A stretch of 64,000 bases of DNA, taken from Ktedonobacter robiniae. Its GTDB lineage: Bacteria; Chloroflexota; Ktedonobacteria; Ktedonobacterales; Ktedonobacteraceae. This document shows positions 18,595-27,741 of this stretch, piece after piece. The position numbers and the translations under genes are program-made. The notes below the pieces were generated by a model. It saw only the letters and a list, made by a program, of their open reading frames with translations. It searched no databases and was not told where the DNA came from. Position 1 is the first letter of the stretch. Every line of letters starts with the position of its first letter. The DNA lies in NCBI RefSeq assembly GCF_016587375.1, contig NZ_BNJG01000001.1, positions 1,798,001-1,862,000 of the forward strand, in the 5' to 3' direction.

Positions 18595-18660
18595 GCTTGT
18601 GCTCCTTCACTCATGCCCATTAAGTTCTTATTCCAAAGCCCTACTCCCATTCTGGGGGCG

Positions 18661-18745
18661 CGTCACTCTCGCCTGCCCCAAATGGGAATGACTAACGCTT
18701 CCCCCATTCGGGGATAAGCGCGCTCAAGGTTTCGGATAAGAAGTA
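18661..18745. repeat. Dispersed repeat R7, second copy
   Basis: Matches 9037-9102 except for about 17 extra bases after CGTCACTCTCG. The CCCCCATTCGGGG core and the GCGCGCTCAAGG end are kept. It lies between the stress-protein start and the TnpB element. Confidence 0.7.
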
Positions 18746-18844
18746 AGCATAGTTTTTGCGAGAAAACCAGAACTATAATATGAAGATCTCTCCCGCACAC
18801 GCACCCATGTTTTCCACGTCTTTTCTCAGCAAAAAGATGCAAGT

Positions 18845-19010
18845 TCACAAGTCAGTACCCTACGGCTAAAGCCGAGGGCTTGGAGTTGTGTCTGAACTCC
18901 ACCGCAACTCAGCATACCTTTTCAGGCGTGCTGCTTTGGCTTCATCGTCCGACACATCAGGGCGTACTGACAAGAGGCCCGTTCCTATCCAGTCTTGCCG
19001 GATAAGAAGC
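18845..19010 (-). ncRNA. Possible omega RNA region at the right end of the TnpB element
   Basis: In IS200/IS605 elements the guide RNA overlaps the 3' end of tnpB and stops at the transposon right end. Here a hairpin CCCTCGGC-TTTA-GCCGTAGGG (18858-18878) covers the TnpB stop codon and is followed by TACTGAC, as expected for a right end. The 5' limit given is a guess. The guide would be read from the DNA just below 18850. Confidence 0.35.
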
Positions 19011-20179
19011 GTTCGCATCGCAATATTCCTCGCGCCAACCAGATCGGCATGGAGCGTGTATTGACAATTCTGACAGACAAAGAGCAAGCCCTTGTAAGGG
19101 CGATTCTCTTTGCAGGTGTGCCCACATTTGGGGCAAGACTGCGAGGTATAGTTGGCATCCACCTTGATTGCCATACTTTGATGCAAGAGCGCTTTATAGG
19201 CGATCATCGCGTGCAACTCACCAAAAGCCCATTTGGAGAAGGTACGATTGGCTTTTCGCTGTTTGGCACTGGCTTGTTTGCCTTTCCGTCGTTTGGTGTG
19301 CTCACGAATGTCTGTCAGATGCTCCAGTCCAATCAAGCTTTGTGAATATCGGGCAACAATCCGTTTACTCACGACATGATTGGCGTTGGCTTTCAACCGT
19401 CTCTCTCGTCCACTGATGGCGACGAGCCTTCTCGCCGCGGAACGAGTGCCTTTCTTTTGCAGACGCTTTCTCAATCGTGCGTAGTGGTGAGACCTGGTAA
19501 TAGGAGAGATGTCAGCATGGAAGGTGCAATCGCCTTGCATGGTCGCCGTGACGGCAAGGTATCGCATCCCCACATCCACGCCAACGACCTGCTTGTGCGT
19601 TTCTGGGGTAGGATCAGCCGTCTCCACTTCCAGGGAGACGAGCAGGTAAAACTGCTTCTTGGGCTTGTCATACCAGAGTTTCGATGCACCTATCTCCGTA
19701 CCACGCTGGATCAATGCCACGTGCTTGTCATAGCCAGTATAGGGAACCTTGACCCGTCCCTCAAGAGTGAGAAGACTCACGTGCTGCTCTTTCTTGAACG
19801 TGTAGTCCTTCTTATACTGGTAGGTCAACGTGGGGGAGAGAAACGTAGGAGCCTTATCAAGCCCTTTGTACCGCTTTTTGGTGAGACCTGCCTTACGATG
19901 AGCAGCATTGTTCTTCACCTTTGTCCATAAGCCTTTATAAGTGGCTCCAACTTGGCGAGGAACAGAACAGGCCATTTGTGAGGGAAGGTGAAAACGGAGG
20001 CGAATCTCATCATACGTGCCATCTTGCAGACGAACAGCATTACTCATCTTGCCATTCTCAAAGGCATATGTACTGACATAGTTGAGAGCATCACGATATG
20101 CCAGTTGTGTCTCACGTAATTCCTTGAATTGCTCGGGTGTTGTATTCAATTTGAGTTTCGCTGTTAACACCGTTTTCAT
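18866..20179 (-). CDS. tnpB: TnpB, RNA-guided nuclease of an IS200/IS605-family transposon
   Basis: 437 residues. N-terminal REC/wedge part, then a RuvC domain with all three acidic positions: D202 (GVDVGMRYLAV), E286 (LIGLEHL), D379 (HADLVGARN). A zinc finger sits between them (C349, C352, C369, C372). It appears full length and intact, so the nuclease may be active. Such proteins are guided by an omega RNA and cut the empty donor site, helping the element persist. No TnpA transposase is present in the window, so it would have to be mobilised in trans. The stop codon lies within the right-end hairpin. Confidence 0.93.
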   Translation of the reverse strand: MKTVLTAKLKLNTTPEQFKELRETQLAYRDALNYVSTYAFENGKMSNAVRLQDGTYDEIRLRFHLPSQMACSVPRQVGATYKGLWTKVKNNAAHRKAGLTKKRYKGLDKAPTFLSPTLTYQYKKDYTFKKEQHVSLLTLEGRVKVPYTGYDKHVALIQRGTEIGASKLWYDKPKKQFYLLVSLEVETADPTPETHKQVVGVDVGMRYLAVTATMQGDCTFHADISPITRSHHYARLRKRLQKKGTRSAARRLVAISGRERRLKANANHVVSKRIVARYSQSLIGLEHLTDIREHTKRRKGKQASAKQRKANRTFSKWAFGELHAMIAYKALLHQSMAIKVDANYTSQSCPKCGHTCKENRPYKGLLFVCQNCQYTLHADLVGARNIAMRTLLIRQDWIGTGLLSVRPDVSDDEAKAARLKRYAELRWSSDTTPSPRL

Positions 20180-20371
20180 ACTTTAGAGTAAATCATAGTT
20201 TTCATCTACCTGTCAATAGAAAAGGAGCAGATGAAAAAGCTGTCTACGGGGTCTCTCACCCAAGCCACCGACAAAGGAACGCCGCATTCCTCCCCATGCC
20301 TGAAAGGGCAGGGGCATCCTGCGGCGATTTCGGTGAATTCCCTACAGCAGTCAGAATTTGTGCAGCCCTCC

Positions 20372-20818
20372 CTACAGCTCCGCACTATCCAGCCAGATGG
20401 TTACCGGTCCATCATTGCAGAGCTGCACCTGCATATGCGCACCAAAGACGCCACCTGCTACCTTCACGCCGTAGCCCGCTATCCCTCCTTTGAAGCGCTC
20501 TACCAGAGGCTCAGCAAGCACGGGCGGCGCGGCATTTGTATAGCTCGGGCGCCGTCCCTTGCGCGCGTCTGCGTAGAGCGTAAACTGCGAAACCACCAGG
20601 GCCTCGCCCTCCACGTCTAACAAGGAGCGATTCATCTTCCCCTCGGCATCTTCAAATATCCTTAGATTCACGATCTTCTCGACCAGCGTCTTGACCTGGG
20701 CCTCGCCATCTCCCTGGCCCACGCCCAGCAAGATCAGCAAGCCCCCGCCGATCTCACCCACTACCTCTCCCTCAACCGTCACGCTCGCCTGGCTAACACG
20801 CTGTAGTAATGCTCGCAT
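20372..20818 (-). CDS. dtd: D-aminoacyl-tRNA deacylase
   Basis: 148 residues, normal length. [15 protein letters not shown] start, SQFTLYAD motif (about 77-84) and the cross-subunit GPVT motif near the C-terminus (NDGPVTIWL). It removes D-amino acids wrongly attached to tRNA. GAGGTAGCT precedes the ATG. It lies directly beside the TnpB element, and the left element boundary is about 40 bp from its stop. Confidence 0.95.
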   Translation of the reverse strand: MRALLQRVSQASVTVEGEVVGEIGGGLLILLGVGQGDGEAQVKTLVEKIVNLRIFEDAEGKMNRSLLDVEGEALVVSQFTLYADARKGRRPSYTNAAPPVLAEPLVERFKGGIAGYGVKVAGGVFGAHMQVQLCNDGPVTIWLDSAEL

Positions 20819-20889
20819 AGCTACCTCACTTCGTTATTTATAACTGCTTTACTTCTCTCTAGAAGGTATTCTCAGCGTCTGCGACGCTT

Positions 20890-20956
20890 CGCGGGGTTAT
20901 GGGATGTGGTGGAAAAATGCCTTTGGCATTTTTCCACCACATCCCATAACCCCGCG
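20890..20956. terminator. Long perfect palindrome (hairpin 3) with shoulder hairpins
   Basis: Perfect 32-bp arms (20890-20921, 20925-20956) around TTT. On the left lies GCGTCTGCGACGC and on the right GCGAGCCACGTAGTGGC, the small secondary hairpin that also flanks hairpins 6, 8, 9, 10 and 17. Lies between dtd's start and the end of the kinase gene. Confidence 0.85.
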
Positions 20957-21009
20957 AGCCACGTAGTGGCAAGGAATCCTGCCTGCATGGGCGATGTCAT
21001 TGCTTCTGA

Positions 21010-21924
21010 CTACTGCATATACTCGCGCAGGCGCTTGATGCTCCAGCTATACGCGGCGGGATCGAATAGCTTGCAGTCAGAGAGGAGCAGGCTATAATAC
21101 ACCCCATATACACGTATCGCGGTAAGGATTTCCGGGCCATATAGCGCCAGGGCCTGCCGGGTCAGAGAGGTAATCTCTTGAGGCGTTACATACTCATAGA
21201 GGTCAAGAAACATTACTGCGCCAGCGATATCCATAAGGTGATCGCCCACCACGCTCCACCAGCTGACATCGAGTACTGCGGAGATCTTCAGCTTATCATC
21301 GACCAGCACATTGCCAAAGAAATAGTCGCCATGCACAAAGTTTTTCTCGGGAGTATCAGGCACATTCTCGATATCCTGGAGAAACGTCTCTAGCAAGCGT
21401 GCAACATCAATCCCTTCCTGGCGCAGATCATCCTGTGTTTGTGGCAATTTAAGTGGGGCCGTTTCCCGCAAAAACTGTCTCCAGCTCTGATATGGTACTG
21501 GCGACTGTCCTGGGGCATGAAAGATGCTTCCATATGGTTGTGTAGGGAGAGTCACCCCTTGCAAGTGTCTTACAGCCTTAAGATAATTAGACAGCAGGCG
21601 CTGCCTCTCATTTGTCTGTAGTCGAGCATAAACCGTACTGATTGGCCTGCCTACTAGCTTTTTCTCTATAAGATAGACTGTATCCTCATGTTGCTCAATA
21701 GCATAAATTTCTGGCACGGCGAAAGGGAGATGATGAGTGGACAGCCATGCATAGATAGAGCACAGATGGTCCAGGTTATCCCGCTCGACCGGTCCTTTAT
21801 AGATCTTGACCACCTTGTCCGCAGTATATTCATAGGCCTGGCTCTCAGAACCTTCTCCAAGCAAAACTGGCTCTTTAATACCAAGGATGGAGAATATTTC
21901 TTGTTGTATAGTCAATCTACTCAT
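21010..21924 (-). CDS. Aminoglycoside phosphotransferase (APH)-family kinase
   Basis: 304 residues from ATG at 21924 (MSRLTIQQE), which has GAAGAGGTGAA in front; a longer form from 21951 is open. LGEGSESQAYEY is the nucleotide loop, HGDYFFGNVLVDD the catalytic loop with the Asp base, and LDVSWW the Mg2+-binding Asp. Family members phosphorylate small molecules such as aminoglycosides, choline or sugars; the substrate here is unknown. Hairpin 4 lies just upstream. Confidence 0.75.
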   Translation of the reverse strand: MSRLTIQQEIFSILGIKEPVLLGEGSESQAYEYTADKVVKIYKGPVERDNLDHLCSIYAWLSTHHLPFAVPEIYAIEQHEDTVYLIEKKLVGRPISTVYARLQTNERQRLLSNYLKAVRHLQGVTLPTQPYGSIFHAPGQSPVPYQSWRQFLRETAPLKLPQTQDDLRQEGIDVARLLETFLQDIENVPDTPEKNFVHGDYFFGNVLVDDKLKISAVLDVSWWSVVGDHLMDIAGAVMFLDLYEYVTPQEITSLTRQALALYGPEILTAIRVYGVYYSLLLSDCKLFDPAAYSWSIKRLREYMQ

Positions 21925-21969
21925 TTCACCTCTTCTTCCAGCGATAGACAAAAAGGCCGATCCTTACGA

Positions 21970-22037
21970 CTAAAGCACGAGTTTTCATAGAATGGTATGA
22001 TATTGCCCGTACTATTCTATGAAAACTCGTGCTTTAG
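21970..22037. terminator. Long inverted repeat (hairpin 4)
   Basis: 24-bp perfect arms (21970-21993, 22014-22037), extended inward by three or four more pairs. The outer CTAAAGCACGAG resembles repeat R3. It lies between acpS and the kinase, both on the minus strand. Confidence 0.75.
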
Positions 22038-22069
22038 CAGCGTCTTCCCACACTACCCACGCACGCTGG

Positions 22070-22615
22070 TCAGGACTCTTCTTCAGTCTGCTGATTAGTT
22101 TGTCTGGCCGAAGGAGCGATATCGGCCTGTACGCCTACGGCGATGGCAATGGAGAGTTGGGCCAGGTCGGCGATGCTGACATCAAAAGCGCTCAAGCCTA
22201 GCTGCTGGGCGCGCAGCATAGCTGTCCCGTGCAGGCGCACGGTTGGACGCCCGCTACGCAACTGGACGACCTCCATTTCGCGCCACTTAACCCCACGCAA
22301 TCCCGTTCCCAAAGCCTTACTGATGGCCTCCTTGGCCGCGAAGCGCCCCGCCAACCGGGCCGGCTTATTGCGACACTGGAGCACCTCTTGCTCGGTAAAG
22401 ACGCGTTTGAGAAAGCGCTCGCCGTGTTTCTCAAAGACCTTGCGCACCCGGTCAACTTCGATAATATCGATGCCAACCGCGATATTGACGCCCTGCGTGG
22501 GGAGGAGTCCTCCTGGTAGGCCGGCCTTGCCCGCAGGACCAAAGAGCCAATCGGGAATCTCGACACCAGGCTGGCGCACCAGGGGTGTAAATAAGAGTGG
22601 TTGCTCGCCGTCCAT
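22070..22615 (-). CDS. acpS: Holo-[acyl-carrier-protein] synthase
   Basis: 181 residues from ATG at 22615, chosen because GGGAGG lies 6 bases upstream; an earlier TTG is open. VGIDIIEVDRV (from about 47) and RFAAKEAISKALGTG carry the Mg2+ and CoA-binding residues. The protein transfers 4'-phosphopantetheine from CoA to acyl carrier protein. It has about 45 residues before the domain and about 20 after it, longer than the usual 120-130. Confidence 0.9.
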   Translation of the reverse strand: MDGEQPLLFTPLVRQPGVEIPDWLFGPAGKAGLPGGLLPTQGVNIAVGIDIIEVDRVRKVFEKHGERFLKRVFTEQEVLQCRNKPARLAGRFAAKEAISKALGTGLRGVKWREMEVVQLRSGRPTVRLHGTAMLRAQQLGLSAFDVSIADLAQLSIAIAVGVQADIAPSARQTNQQTEEES

Positions 22616-22656
22616 TACAGGCCTCCCTTGAACAAAATATACCAATGCCAGGCTCC

Positions 22657-22706
22657 AGTAGTCGCGTATGCCAGTAGTGGGTCCGCTACTGGCATACGCG
22701 ACTACT
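22657..22706. terminator. Long inverted repeat (hairpin 5)
   Basis: Perfect 21-bp arms (22657-22677, 22686-22706) with an 8-base loop. The right arm is a copy of repeat R5. It ends 4 bases from the stop of the UDP-glucose dehydrogenase gene. Confidence 0.8.
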
Positions 22707-22709
22707 ATT

Positions 22710-24119
22710 TTACTTGCTCTCTTCGAGGCTGAGCAATTGCGCCTCGCCTAGAATGCTCGTGGTATCGCCTGGAGGCAGGATTGTTGGCGCGGGGCCAGTT
22801 CCACGCCCAATGCCACGGTAGATGAAGCCATAGCGATTCATCTCTGTCGCCTCGTAGATGTTGCGACCGTCGATCAGGACGGGGCGGCGCATAGCGGCAC
22901 GCACCTGTAGCATATTGAGCGACTTAAATTCGTTCCATTCGGTGGAGATCACCAGGGCATCAGCGCCCGTTGCGACATCGTAGGAGGTCTGGCAGAACTC
23001 GACCATATCCAGGTTAATGCCCTCGCGCTCAAGTGCCGCACGCCCAGTCTCTGTAGCCACGGGATCATAGACGCGTACGGTCGCGCCCTGCGCGGTAACC
23101 CAACGGATAATGTCAATGGAGGCTGATTCGCGCATATCATCGGTATTAGGTTTGAAGGCCAGGCCCAGGACACCAATCACGCAACCACGCAGCGAGCCAA
23201 GAATATTGGTCAGTTTGTTAATAACCAGGCGGCGCTGATCATGGTTGATATCCATGACGGCATGAAGCATCTGAGGGTGAAGACCCGCTTCGTCCGCCAT
23301 GTGGGCCAGGGCACGCACATCTTTGGGAAAGCAGCTACCGCCATAACCCAGGCCAGCATCCAGGAAGGCACGCCCAATGCGCTTGTCGTGGCCCATACCC
23401 TCGGCAACCTCTTTCACATCCGCACCCAGGCGCTCACAGATCTGCGCGATTTCGTTAATGAAGGAGATCTTGGTCGCCAGGAAGGCGTTCGAGGCGTACT
23501 TGATCATCTCAGCAGTATAGATGTCCGTTACAAGGATGGGGGCACGCAGCGGGAGATAGAGTCGTGCCACGCTCTGAGCTGCTTCGGGATCAGAAGAGCC
23601 AAGCACAACACGATCGGGGCGCTGGAAGTCGCCCAGGGCATTGCCTTCGCGCAGGAACTCAGGGTTCGAGACCACTGCAAAGTTGACCTCAGGGCGCTTC
23701 AGGTTGTTGCGAATGACACGCGAAACCACATCACCACTACCTACTGGTACCGTGCTCTTATTGATAACGATAGCATAATGATCCAGTTCCTGGGCGATCA
23801 TGCGTGCAGCCATCTCGACATAGCGCATATCGGCCGCGCCCTGGTTGGCACCCGTAGGTGTGGGAACGGCAATGAAGATAAACTCAGCATTGTCCAGGCC
23901 CTCCTCGTAGCTGGTCGTGAAGTGGAGGCGCCCCGCGTGTACATTACGCTCCACCATCTCTTCCAGGCCAGGCTCATAAATGGGTAGAATTCCCTGCTTG
24001 AGCTTTGCGATTTTCTCTTCAATTATATCTACACAGGTGACGTTGTTGCCCATGTCGGCAAAGCAAGTGCCGGTAACGAGTCCAACGTATCCTGTTCCCA
24101 GAACACAGATATTCGACAC
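22710..24119 (-). CDS. UDP-glucose 6-dehydrogenase
   Basis: 469 residues. GTGYVG (8-13) binds NAD+. C263 in [10 protein letters not shown] is the catalytic cysteine. STVPVGSGD and the C-terminal [16 protein letters not shown] are also typical. It oxidises UDP-glucose to UDP-glucuronate for surface polysaccharide. GTG start with GAGGAG 7 bases upstream. It begins 4 bp after the MBL gene. The substrate source could be galU at 44.2 kb. Confidence 0.94.
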   Translation of the reverse strand: MSNICVLGTGYVGLVTGTCFADMGNNVTCVDIIEEKIAKLKQGILPIYEPGLEEMVERNVHAGRLHFTTSYEEGLDNAEFIFIAVPTPTGANQGAADMRYVEMAARMIAQELDHYAIVINKSTVPVGSGDVVSRVIRNNLKRPEVNFAVVSNPEFLREGNALGDFQRPDRVVLGSSDPEAAQSVARLYLPLRAPILVTDIYTAEMIKYASNAFLATKISFINEIAQICERLGADVKEVAEGMGHDKRIGRAFLDAGLGYGGSCFPKDVRALAHMADEAGLHPQMLHAVMDINHDQRRLVINKLTNILGSLRGCVIGVLGLAFKPNTDDMRESASIDIIRWVTAQGATVRVYDPVATETGRAALEREGINLDMVEFCQTSYDVATGADALVISTEWNEFKSLNMLQVRAAMRRPVLIDGRNIYEATEMNRYGFIYRGIGRGTGPAPTILPPGDTTSILGEAQLLSLEESK

Positions 24120-24123
24120 GATT

Positions 24124-24813
24124 TCACTCCTCTATAGTAACAAATGGATTTTCGTGCTTTTCTTCTTCAATAGTGGAAGGCTCACCATGACCAGGAAATA
24201 CAAAGAGGTCTTCGGTCAAGGTATAGAGCTTATTGCGAATCGATTGTATGAGCTGCTCGTAGTCGCCGCCCTCCAGGTCAGTGCGCCCGATGCCACGATA
24301 AAAAAGGGTATCGCCGCTAAAGACGCAATATGGCTGACTGATCAGGCAGACGCCACCCCGAGAGTGACCGGGAGTCTCGACAACCTCCAGTGTGAGGACA
24401 CCAATGGTAAAGCGGTCGCCCTCTTTGAGCAAGATATCTGGCTCACGCTCGACAAGCGGATGTTTGAGGTTGTATCTTTTTGAGATTCGCTCATCAGTAT
24501 ACATGTAGACATCAGCGGGATGAATCGCCAGTGGGACTGGGTAAACCGCGCTAACCTCGTCAATAGCTCCCGTATGGTCAAAATGACCATGCGTGTTGAT
24601 AATGTACTTAGGAATGATTTGCAGTTCTTTAATGGCTTCGAGAATCCGTGGAGCCTCGTCGCCGGGATCTATAATGACAGCCTCGCGCGTTTGTGGGCAG
24701 GCATACAGATAGCAATTTTCTTCCAGCATGCCTACAGTGATACAGGCGACAATAGGCTGCTCTTGATTGGTGCTGGTCCCAGACATGGTATGCAGCTCTT
24801 TCTTTACAAACAT
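24124..24813 (-). CDS. MBL-fold metallo-hydrolase (glyoxalase II-like)
   Basis: 229 residues. THGHFDH (74-80) is the metal-binding motif; further ligands fit [16 protein letters not shown] and FPGHGEPS. The size and motifs are those of hydroxyacylglutathione-hydrolase-like proteins, which cleave thioesters, but the C-terminal substrate domain of true GloB is missing. A start at MSGTSTNQ nine codons in is also possible. Shares an operon with UDP-glucose dehydrogenase. Confidence 0.87.
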   Translation of the reverse strand: MFVKKELHTMSGTSTNQEQPIVACITVGMLEENCYLYACPQTREAVIIDPGDEAPRILEAIKELQIIPKYIINTHGHFDHTGAIDEVSAVYPVPLAIHPADVYMYTDERISKRYNLKHPLVEREPDILLKEGDRFTIGVLTLEVVETPGHSRGGVCLISQPYCVFSGDTLFYRGIGRTDLEGGDYEQLIQSIRNKLYTLTEDLFVFPGHGEPSTIEEEKHENPFVTIEE

Positions 24814-24940
24814 TCGCTAACGTCAAGCGTTCGACCCCCATTATAACATAACGCTCTTCAACCGCCCTTCGTACCTGGGAGCTAAATAACCTATGTTAAA
24901 GTACTGGCTTGACTCCTCGCGCCTGCGGCGCTTGCCCTGG

Positions 24941-24997
24941 TAGGTGGTGTGATGCGTGTTGGCAGCTGCAGGCTGCCAACACGCATCACACCACCTA
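24941..24997. terminator. Long perfect palindrome (hairpin 6) with shoulder hairpin
   Basis: 26-bp arms (24941-24966, 24972-24997) around TGCAG. To the left lies CTCGCGCCTGCGGCGCTTGC, the shoulder motif in reverse. It stands between divergent genes, so it is not obviously at a gene end. Confidence 0.8.
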
Positions 24998-25090
24998 CTA
25001 AATATACATGATGTTAAATAGAAACCCGGCAGAAGTCAGCAGCAACGGCAGAAATTGCAGCTTCACCTCCTATGTGATAAAGTGGTCGAC

Positions 25091-25174
25091 AACGAGGCTT
25101 TTTTGCCGATAGGTATGCATCATAACGTCTTTTATAGACATTGCACACGGCGTAACCATGCAATGTCGCCTCGT
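25091..25174. other. Nested stem structure, possible small RNA or leader element
   Basis: ACGAGGC (25092-25098 region) pairs with GCCTCGT (25168-25174), and inside it GACATTGCA (25137-25145) pairs with TGCAATGTC (25159-25167); the two right arms are directly adjacent. Could be a folded RNA. No known riboswitch recognised. Confidence 0.25.
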
Positions 25175-25451
25175 AATTAAAAACTGTTTGAGGGTCTAGA
25201 ACGTAAACTATTATAGCTGTATATTCCTATATCAATCCTTCTTACATATCGGAGAAAAAATCTTTTACCATTTTTAACTGGACGAGAAAGAAAAAGATGT
25301 GTAGAATGGATGTAGGAAATGCAATCAGCAATAGCGGGAGATAAGGATCTCTCCTCGCCCTATGCAAGCCAGATTGCTGGCGTTTATTCGCATCGCAGTG
25401 CCCGCAAAAAATGTAGACGGTCGATAGCACTCGGAGGAAGAGAAGCAAAAC

Positions 25452-26801
25452 ATGTCGAAGGATCAATCGGAACGCAGAACCTATCGCCGGAGTCCTGGAC
25501 GCCAGTATGACTCCGAGTTTGATCCCCTGCGCAGCCGTACTGGCGCTAGCAGGAGTGGTCAGCTCAATAGCAACGGGGCTCGACAGAGCGGTCGCTTGTC
25601 TTCGCCATCCGATAGCCGCTCTGGATCTCTTCATACCCAGCGACCCGACCCACGCAGAACACGCCAGTTGTTGCGCCAGCAGATCATTTCCAGTAAAGCT
25701 TCCGGGACAGAAGAGGAAGGCGATGAACTTCGCGAGCTAGAGACCGATGAGTTGGAGCAACGTATGCGCCGCACCTCGGGTGTTATAGCTAACAACGTCT
25801 CTGCATCACGTAGCCCTAACCGGACCCGTAACCTCTCCTCCCAGGCACCTTACCTTCCAGCGGCGCACGATCTCTACCTGGATGAAGACAACGAATGGGA
25901 ACAGGCAGAACTTGATGAAGTCATAGACGACGAATATGAAGATGATCCTTTAGACGAGCGCCTGGGCTACGCCAGTCCAGGCCCGGGCATTGCACGCTCA
26001 GCCCAGCTTCAGCCCCGACGTAGCGTTATGTATAATGACGTCTATGAACGTCGTGCGCCCAGCGGTCGCCTGGCACCTCCTCTTCCACCAGAAGAAGAAT
26101 ACGATGAGCCCTATGAGGAATATGACGATGAGGGCTATGAGGAGATCGACGAACGCGAGGCCCGCCGTCAGAAGAAACGCAACAAGAAGGTCTCTCGGCG
26201 TGGAATTCTCATCGGCCTGGGGGCCGCTGCGGTAGCGACCGCAGGCGTCACCGCCTATGAGCTAGGTCCCAAAATTCCTCAAGCCATTAGCGACACCGGG
26301 AGCAATATAGAGCACCAGATCCAGGATGCCTTCAATAAAGGTATGGCCCAGGGAGCTGAAAACGCACGCAAGGAGTTTATCACGGCCCTGGATAACCTGG
26401 AGGGCTTTACCCTTCAAGGAGCAATTGAGGCCGCCAAGTTGACGCGGGTGGCCTATGACGTCTTTGTCGCGCCCATCGTCCAGTTTGGCTCGACGGTCGC
26501 AACTGATTTCTTGAAGGCCATGCTCAGCGCGCTTAAGACCGCGCGTGGCCTGCTTGCGGGCGTCTACCAGGACAACGCGACCCTTCAAGCCATCCAAAAA
26601 GTCCTTGAAAGTTGGGTCAGCCAGGTACAGAACATGCCTAAGCAGCTTACCGCCGTAACCCAGACTGACCTGGATGGTGCCCAGGCCTACCTGCGTGCTC
26701 TCCAGCGCAAAATTGATGATGAGAAGGCCAAGCTGAATAACCCTCAGCCCTCGCCGACTGTTCCCGCTTCACCACAGGCCACACCCAAGGCCAAGCAATA
26801 G
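25452..26801 (+). CDS. Unknown membrane-anchored protein with long acidic disordered N-terminus
   Basis: 449 residues. Residues 1-235 are low complexity, first Arg/Ser-rich, then Glu/Asp/Tyr-rich. At about 240-270 a basic stretch (RRQKKRNKKVSRRG) precedes a hydrophobic helix, so the first part should be inside the cell and the rest outside. The C-terminal part (about 280-430) is amphipathic helical, then a Pro/Ala tail. The SRRG run before a hydrophobic helix resembles a twin-arginine signal but is too far in. GGAGGAAGAG lies upstream of the ATG. I do not recognise it. Confidence 0.65.
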   Translation: MSKDQSERRTYRRSPGRQYDSEFDPLRSRTGASRSGQLNSNGARQSGRLSSPSDSRSGSLHTQRPDPRRTRQLLRQQIISSKASGTEEEGDELRELETDELEQRMRRTSGVIANNVSASRSPNRTRNLSSQAPYLPAAHDLYLDEDNEWEQAELDEVIDDEYEDDPLDERLGYASPGPGIARSAQLQPRRSVMYNDVYERRAPSGRLAPPLPPEEEYDEPYEEYDDEGYEEIDEREARRQKKRNKKVSRRGILIGLGAAAVATAGVTAYELGPKIPQAISDTGSNIEHQIQDAFNKGMAQGAENARKEFITALDNLEGFTLQGAIEAAKLTRVAYDVFVAPIVQFGSTVATDFLKAMLSALKTARGLLAGVYQDNATLQAIQKVLESWVSQVQNMPKQLTAVTQTDLDGAQAYLRALQRKIDDEKAKLNNPQPSPTVPASPQATPKAKQ

Positions 26802-26805
26802 AAAT

Positions 26806-26852
26806 GGTATGTGTTGGAAGAGACGGCTTCGCCGTCTCTTCCAACACATACC
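26806..26852. terminator. Perfect palindrome (hairpin 7)
   Basis: 22-bp arms (26806-26827, 26831-26852) around TTC, 4 bases after the stop codon of the preceding gene. Confidence 0.85.
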
Positions 26853-26881
26853 AGGTCACTCATGCTTCTGAAGCAGTTTTC

Positions 26882-26946
26882 CAGGGTCAGGGTATATGAG
26901 GAGGAGGCCGGCTTCACTGGCCTCCTCCTCACATACCCTGACCCTG
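26882..26946. terminator. Long palindrome (hairpin 8) with shoulder hairpin
   Basis: 28-bp arms (26882-26909, 26919-26946) with one mismatch and a 9-base loop. Followed by GCGAGCCACGAAGTGGCGAG, the shoulder motif. Second hairpin within 100 bp. Confidence 0.8.
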
Positions 26947-27007
26947 CGAGCCACGAAGTGGCGAGAAGTCCTGAATATATCGAAGAAAATAAACGAGGAA
27001 GAGTGCC

Positions 27008-27709
27008 TTGGTCCAGAGTGATGTAGAGCAACCTTCCATGCTGCGTATTGATGAGCTGGCGCAACAGGTGGGCATGCCAAGCCGGACGATTCGTTTTTAC
27101 AATACCCAGGGGCTGTTGCCGCCTCCTGTCATGAAAGGGCGCACGGCCTACTACACGCAAGAGCATTTCGTGGTTCTGGGTATTATTCGCGAGCTTAAAG
27201 AACATCAGAATCTCTCATTAGAGGCAATCAAGCGCCTGCTCGAAGTTCGCGACCAGCAGGGAGATGTGCAGATGCACATGGCGCTCAAGCAGCGCCATCT
27301 CAAATCCCTGACCGTAGGTGGTACACAGGTTCATTTAGCCCAGGAAGAGCTGGCGCGCCAGGGAGAAGTAACTGTCGCGCGCATCAATGAACTGGTAGAA
27401 TTGGGGCTGCTCTTCCCCTTCGAGGGCGAGCAAGACGAGCAGCTCTTCACTGGAGATGATGTGCTCTTGCTTCAGCTTTACCGCCACCTGGAAGAATTGG
27501 GCCTCCCCCTCGCGCTCCCCTCCCTTATCCGTTTCCAGCTCAAACAGCTTACGCGTAGCGAGGTCGCGGCCTATGAGCAACATCTGCTCCCCCGCTGGCG
27601 TGAAGAGGGTCTCGCGCTGGAGCAACAGACTGAGCGCTTCGAGGAGGTTATGGCTTTGTCTGATACACTCATTTCTCTCCTGCACCGCAAGCTTCTCTAC
27701 CAGGGCTAA
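27008..27709 (+). CDS. MerR-family transcriptional regulator
   Basis: 233 residues. The MerR helix-turn-helix is LRIDELAQQVGMPSRTIRFY (about 12-31) with wing YYTQEHFVVL. A second, similar helix-turn-helix-like stretch starts near 118 (AQEELARQGEVTVARINELVELGLL), so the protein may hold two DNA-binding domains. No metal-binding cysteines or B12 domain. TTG start at 27008 with GAGGAAG upstream; ATG at 27038 is the alternative. Effector unknown. Confidence 0.78.
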   Translation: MVQSDVEQPSMLRIDELAQQVGMPSRTIRFYNTQGLLPPPVMKGRTAYYTQEHFVVLGIIRELKEHQNLSLEAIKRLLEVRDQQGDVQMHMALKQRHLKSLTVGGTQVHLAQEELARQGEVTVARINELVELGLLFPFEGEQDEQLFTGDDVLLLQLYRHLEELGLPLALPSLIRFQLKQLTRSEVAAYEQHLLPRWREEGLALEQQTERFEEVMALSDTLISLLHRKLLYQG

Positions 27710-27741
27710 TGACTTCTCGCACCTGCGGCGCTCGCTTGGAA

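Larger units (their letters stand above)
18845..20330 (-). mobile_element. IS200/IS605-type element carrying only tnpB
   Basis: Limits are estimates: right-end hairpin at 18858-18878, left-side hairpin at 20281-20325 (CCCCATGCC/GGGCAGGGG with outer GCCGCA/TGCGGC). The left-side hairpin has the form of a right end in the same orientation, so it might be a remnant of another element. No terminal inverted repeats, as expected for this family. Confidence 0.6.
24814..25451. other. 638-bp intergenic region with hairpin 6 and a structured-RNA candidate
   Basis: Contains the MBL gene promoter side (a TTATAAT run near 24840), hairpin 6, a nested stem at 25091-25174, and the leader of the gene at 25452. 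No convincing small gene. Confidence 0.5.

Noticed and set aside
25242..25634. Minus-strand frame of 130 codons overlapping the start of the acidic protein gene
   Set aside because: Overlaps a supported gene and has no recognised features apart from a chance hydrophobic stretch.
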